Shown here piece after piece: positions 13,802 through 16,026 of a stretch of 16,026 bases of DNA. The stretch lies in NCBI GenBank assembly GCA_964532225.1, contig CAZHHM010000028.1, positions 1 to 16,026 of the forward strand, in the 5' to 3' direction. Under the pieces are notes generated by a model. That model made no database searches. It was not told where the DNA came from and worked only from the letters and a program-made list of their open reading frames with translations. The translations under genes were made by a program, and so were the position numbers. The first letter of the stretch is position 1; each line of letters opens with the position of its first letter. This DNA is from CAZHHM01 sp964532225. Its GTDB lineage: Bacteria; Margulisbacteria; WOR-1; JAKLHX01.

Positions 13802-13833
13802 AAACAAAAGGCCCCCGCATTGGCGGAAGGCCT
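13802..13833 (-). terminator. Intrinsic terminator of the coiled-coil gene
   Basis: Stem AGGCC/GGCCT (13829-13833 with 13809-13813) stacked on CCGC/GCGG around a 4-nt loop, followed on the minus strand by TTTTGTTTT. It sits 18 bp after the coiled-coil stop and insulates typA. Confidence 0.8.
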
Positions 13834-13851
13834 GTTGATATTTACGGAACG

Positions 13852-14247
13852 TCAGTTAGAGGCTGACAGCCTGGATTTGGCCTCTCCAAGGAACCACTGG
13901 GTGTCTGAAAGCTCCTTGTTGATGGCAGCATACTGTATCCTGAGACCGTCAAGCTGAGACTCGAGCTCTTCAACCCTTGAATTGGCGAATTTAAGCGCGT
14001 TCTCATAGCTTTCTTTGCGGGCCTTTTCTTCGCCGAAATACCACTGGAGCTCGTCATGGTGCTTGCGGAGAGCAGCCAGCTCCTCTTCAAGCTTGACCCT
14101 TGCGGCACGCTCGTTATCAAGCTCGTTCCTGGCCGCGACCAGCTGATTGTTAAGGTTCTCTATGGTCATGGTAAGGTTGCCCATCGTCCCTACAAGATGC
14201 TCTACGTCGCCTACAAGCCTGTCCTTGACCAGACCTAAATTCTCCAT
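13852..14247 (-). CDS. Coiled-coil protein with a 49-residue internal repeat
   Basis: 131 residues, almost wholly helical and predicted to be coiled coil from about residue 20 to the end, with heptad hydrophobics and many Glu, Lys, Arg and Asn. No signal peptide or membrane helix, so cytoplasmic. The phrase QWYFGEEKARKE (68-79) recurs as QWFLGEAKSR (117-126), exactly 49 residues (seven heptads) apart. AAGGAG lies 7 nt before the ATG. It has a strong dedicated promoter with a palindromic spacer and its own terminator, so it is monocistronic and likely regulated. I do not recognise the family; a scaffolding or structural role is only a guess. Confidence 0.8.
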   Translation of the reverse strand: MENLGLVKDRLVGDVEHLVGTMGNLTMTIENLNNQLVAARNELDNERAARVKLEEELAALRKHHDELQWYFGEEKARKESYENALKFANSRVEELESQLDGLRIQYAAINKELSDTQWFLGEAKSRLSASN

Positions 14248-14306
14248 GGCAATTCTCCTTTTGGTGTTCCGGGGTATTGTTTTCCGTCCGGGTATGGATA
14301 AGGGAA

Positions 14307-14335
14307 AGTATATGACACGGTCACTTCCGTGTCAA
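14307..14335 (-). promoter_or_regulatory. Strong promoter of the coiled-coil gene
   Basis: On the minus strand a perfect TTGACA (14330-14335), a 17-nt spacer and TATACT (14307-14312). The predicted start is near 14300, giving a leader of about 50 nt. Confidence 0.8.
14313..14334. promoter_or_regulatory. Palindromic operator candidate
   Basis: Perfect inverted repeat TGACACGG-N6-CCGTGTCA filling the spacer and most of the -35 of the coiled-coil promoter. A dimeric repressor bound here would block RNA polymerase. The opposite gene start is 65 bp away, so both divergent genes could be affected. Confidence 0.65.
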
Positions 14336-14399
14336 GAAGGCCGTTCTGTTGCTAAAAACCCCCGGAAATGAGAAAATATTACCGCTAACGGAGGTACAC

Positions 14400-15572
14400 A
14401 TGAAAAGACCTGTTTTTGCTCTGGCTATTGTTCTTCTTGCGGCTCTTGCCCAAACTTCTTTCGCCTACTACGGCGCACGGCCTATGGGCATGGGAGGCGC
14501 TTTTACCGCAATAGCGGACGACGCCAACGCCGCATACTGGAACCCTGCGGGAATGGCGCTTAATCCCGGGGTCGATATCACCGGCTCCACAAATCTGACC
14601 AACAGGAACGTTGCCATGGGCGAGAACATGTTCGCCGCAAAGTTCTGCTACGATGCTCCCATGTCCTCCCCTTTTGAATGGATACTCGGCATTGGTTTTC
14701 TCTCGAGCATGGCACTTGATACTGCTCAGTTCCTTGGGGACGCAGGAGTACTTAAAAAGAATTGGGGCAGAGACGTCGTAAGGACAAAACGGGAAGATTC
14801 CATGGCCGATCAGGTAAAAGAGGGCGGCTCTGACGTAACAGCATCCAGGGACCCGTTTAAACGTGCTACGCCTAAACCGGACAAGGACAGGCATGTGAAC
14901 AGGTACTGGGGCCCGCTGAACCTGAACTTCAATTTTTACACTCACCGGCGCGGCTACTGGCGGCACGGATACTACTCCGACTTCGAGCAGCCGCTGAACA
15001 GGGCGCAGTTCGCGCTCGGCCTTACCTGGCTGTACGACACGAACAGGACGCTCGACATGAACTCGAACTGGTACACGGTTACCCTTGCATCGGGATGGGA
15101 AGAAAGGATTGCCGTCGGCGGGAATATCAATTTCTACGACCTCAAGATCCCAAGCATAAACATAAAAGGTTTTGGCGCGGGAGTAGATATCGGCGCCATA
15201 GCTAAACCCCTTCCGAACATATCGCTGGGTCTTGTGGCAAAAGAGATCCTGACTACCGACATCAACTGGCAGAACAATACACAGACAAGGTATGAAATGC
15301 TGGTCAACGGCGGTGTTGCTATCGACCCGGTCGACATAGTGACAATAGCCGTCGACGGGCACAATCTATTCGGGCAGAACAGCGGCCAAAGGACGATGCA
15401 TTACGGCGTTGAAGTAAGGCCTTTCTACGGCCTTGCTCTCAGAGGCGGTCTTTCGGACGGCAATAAGACGGCGGGCGCATCGGTGATGGTAGGCCCGCTT
15501 GTCGTTGACTACGCCTATCTCGGCGGGACATATCAAAAGACCCAGCTGATCAGCTCGACCATTAAGTTCTGA
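14400..15572 (+). CDS. PorV / UPF0164-like outer-membrane beta-barrel protein
   Basis: 390 residues with a cleavable signal peptide (1-22, MKRPVFALAIVLLAALAQTS then FA). The mature start YYGARPMGMGGAFTAIADD and NAAYWNPAGMALNPG is the hallmark of the PorV/FadL-like UPF0164 group. The rest alternates polar and hydrophobic strands (LGLVAKEILTTDINW, YEMLVNGGVAIDPVDIVTIAVDGHNLF) and ends KTQLISSTIKF, with the terminal Phe of an outer-membrane beta-signal. Residues about 115-215 form a long polar insertion. The start at ATG 14400 is chosen for GGAGG at 14390-14394 and the signal peptide; an upstream in-frame start at 14349 is less likely. In relatives, PorV shuttles type IX cargo, but no type IX genes are visible, so the function stays open. 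Confidence 0.9.
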   Translation: MKRPVFALAIVLLAALAQTSFAYYGARPMGMGGAFTAIADDANAAYWNPAGMALNPGVDITGSTNLTNRNVAMGENMFAAKFCYDAPMSSPFEWILGIGFLSSMALDTAQFLGDAGVLKKNWGRDVVRTKREDSMADQVKEGGSDVTASRDPFKRATPKPDKDRHVNRYWGPLNLNFNFYTHRRGYWRHGYYSDFEQPLNRAQFALGLTWLYDTNRTLDMNSNWYTVTLASGWEERIAVGGNINFYDLKIPSINIKGFGAGVDIGAIAKPLPNISLGLVAKEILTTDINWQNNTQTRYEMLVNGGVAIDPVDIVTIAVDGHNLFGQNSGQRTMHYGVEVRPFYGLALRGGLSDGNKTAGASVMVGPLVVDYAYLGGTYQKTQLISSTIKF

Positions 15573-15579
15573 AAAGGGC

Positions 15580-15607
15580 TTGACGGCGCATAAAGCAGTA
15601 CTATAAT
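15580..15607 (+). promoter_or_regulatory. Promoter of the small-RNA candidate
   Basis: TTGACG (15580-15585), a 16-nt spacer and a perfect TATAAT (15602-15607), only a few bases after the beta-barrel gene stop. The predicted start (about 15614) coincides with the first base of the closing stem of the RNA downstream. Confidence 0.8.
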
Positions 15608-15613
15608 GGCTGG

Positions 15614-15733
15614 CAGGAGAAGGCAAGCAAGAACATCGGGTCCGAAGATGTTGCTAGAGGTCAAAAAGGCTCTGTCGATTGGTCTCTCGGAGCATTGAGG
15701 TCGATAACAAAAAAGCCTTCTCCTTATTTTTTT
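15614..15733 (+). ncRNA. Candidate structured small RNA, about 120 nt
   Basis: The predicted 5' end AGGAGAAGGC (15615-15624) is perfectly complementary to GCCTTCTCCT (15715-15724), which is followed by TATTTTTTT (15725-15733), so the ends pair and form the terminator. Inside, AGCA(AGA)ACATC/GATGTTGCT forms a bulged hairpin (15626-15654), AGAG/CTCT brackets 15656-15673, and CTC-TCG-GAG is a possible third stem; GTCGAT occurs twice. No ORF of note. It is not 5S, tmRNA, RNase P RNA or SRP RNA by their conserved motifs. The family is unknown to me. Confidence 0.65.
15715..15733 (+). terminator. Terminator formed by the RNA's own closing stem
   Basis: GCCTTCTCCT pairs with the RNA's 5' terminus about 90 nt earlier and is followed by a run of seven T residues. 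Using the 5' end of the transcript as the terminator arm is unusual for an mRNA and typical of compact stable RNAs. Confidence 0.6.
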
Positions 15734-15740
15734 GCCCAAA

Positions 15741-15769
15741 TTGAATTCCCCCACCCCATTTGATAAAAT
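15741..15769 (+). promoter_or_regulatory. Promoter of tRNA-Tyr
   Basis: TTGAAT (15741-15746), a 17-nt spacer and TAAAAT (15764-15769). The predicted start near 15776 leaves a 134-nt leader ahead of the tRNA. Confidence 0.65.
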
Positions 15770-15827
15770 AGACACAGATCAGAACACTCCGTATTCTTCA
15801 TTATGTCGATATTTTAAAGAGTGGGAG

Positions 15828-15907
15828 TAGCGAGGTCAGACCGATTCTGACCGAGCGATGAGGGAGATACTTCTCCCTCATAATGAGCGAGCCTTTATGG
15901 CGAGCGA
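15828..15907 (+). repeat. Hairpin cluster with iterated GAGCGA in the tRNA leader
   Basis: Two perfect hairpins: GGTCAGA/TCTGACC (15834-15840 with 15846-15852, 5-nt loop) and ATGAGGGAGA/TCTCCCTCAT (15858-15867 with 15872-15881, 4-nt loop). GAGCGA recurs at 15853, 15885 and 15902, with TAGCGA at 15828, so each stem is bracketed by the same hexamer. The role is unknown; possibilities include tRNA-precursor processing or a mobile palindromic repeat. Confidence 0.6.
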
Positions 15908-15909
15908 AT

Positions 15910-15992
15910 GGTGGGGTGGCCGAGCGGCTAATGGCAACAGACTGTAAATCTGTCGACGCAAGTCTACGGAGGTTCGAATCCTCCCCCCACCA
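15910..15992 (+). tRNA. tRNA-Tyr (anticodon GTA)
   Basis: An 83-nt class II tRNA. Acceptor GGTGGGG (15910-15916) pairs with CCCCACC (15985-15991), discriminator A15992. The anticodon stem ACAGA/TCTGT encloses CTGTAAA with anticodon GTA at 15944-15946. A long variable arm follows, then T-arm GGAGG-TTCGAAT-CCTCC (15968-15984). The 3' CCA is not encoded (A then TAG), so it is added after transcription. The D-arm carries the expected GGCCGAGCGGC text. Confidence 0.97.
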
Positions 15993-15996
15993 TAGA

Positions 15997-16026
15997 GAGC
16001 AGAAAGTTGAAAGTAGAAATTAGATA
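15997..16026. repeat. Start of a short-period repeat tract (cut by window edge)
   Basis: AGAAAGTTG, AAAGTAG and AAATTAG follow one another just 3' of the tRNA, echoing the low-complexity style of the repeats around the four-helix-bundle gene. Only 30 bp are visible, so whether it is the edge of a second cassette cannot be told. Confidence 0.4.

Noticed and set aside
15614..15733. 5S rRNA or small SRP RNA
   Set aside because: Size and paired ends fit, but neither the 5S core nor the SRP apical GGAAGCAGC-type motif is present.

Overview
The window reads as chromosome of an uncultivated-type diderm bacterium with roughly half G+C. A signal-peptide-bearing beta-barrel protein that ends in Phe, a lipoprotein and a Spy-like periplasmic protein all imply an outer membrane. 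Codon use favours AGG/AGA (Arg) and ATA (Ile). I cannot fix the phylum; candidate lineages such as Margulisbacteria/WOR-1 or Elusimicrobiota would fit but are a guess.

Layout. (1) 1-1125, plus strand: the tail of an unseen gene, then a protein with an EF-hand loop and an HELVH metallopeptidase motif. (2) 1126-2191: a repeat-rich island with three copies of an 82-105 bp element bounded by perfect 14-bp inverted repeats, a four-helix-bundle (23S rRNA intervening-sequence/Avd-like) gene, and two extra copies of the last 33 nt of glmS. (3) 2192-6508, minus strand: an apparent operon of AI-2E-family membrane protein, sugar-type solute-binding lipoprotein and glmS. (4) 6509-6922: a gene-free stretch with two good plus-strand promoters and an elaborate intrinsic terminator, read as a small RNA or leader. 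(5) 6923-8487, plus strand: tlpA-like thioredoxin, ccdA and a Gdx-type SMR transporter, tightly coupled; then GTP-dependent PEP carboxykinase with its own promoter and a bidirectional terminator. (6) 10441-13789, minus strand: typA/bipA, a DUF167 gene, and an ECF sigma / small membrane anti-sigma / Spy-like periplasmic protein cassette. (7) 13852-15572: a coiled-coil protein (minus) divergent from a PorV/UPF0164-like outer-membrane protein (plus). Between them lies a strong promoter whose spacer is a perfect palindrome. (8) 15573-16026: a candidate ~120-nt structured RNA with its own promoter and terminator, then a promoter, a hairpin-rich leader and tRNA-Tyr(GTA), followed by the start of what looks like another repeat tract.

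How the parts work together. TlpA and CcdA form an electron-relay pair moving reductant across the inner membrane to an extracytoplasmic thioredoxin. The sigma/anti-sigma/Spy cassette looks like an envelope-stress or metal-sensing switch of the CnrYXH type. Two near-identical sigma-E-like promoters, one before the sigma gene and one before the Spy-like gene, suggest positive autoregulation. GlmS, PEPCK and TypA are housekeeping.

Most noteworthy are the 14-bp-TIR elements with captured glmS ends around the four-helix-bundle gene, the two small-RNA candidates, the paired ECF promoters, and the palindromic operator in the coiled-coil gene promoter.
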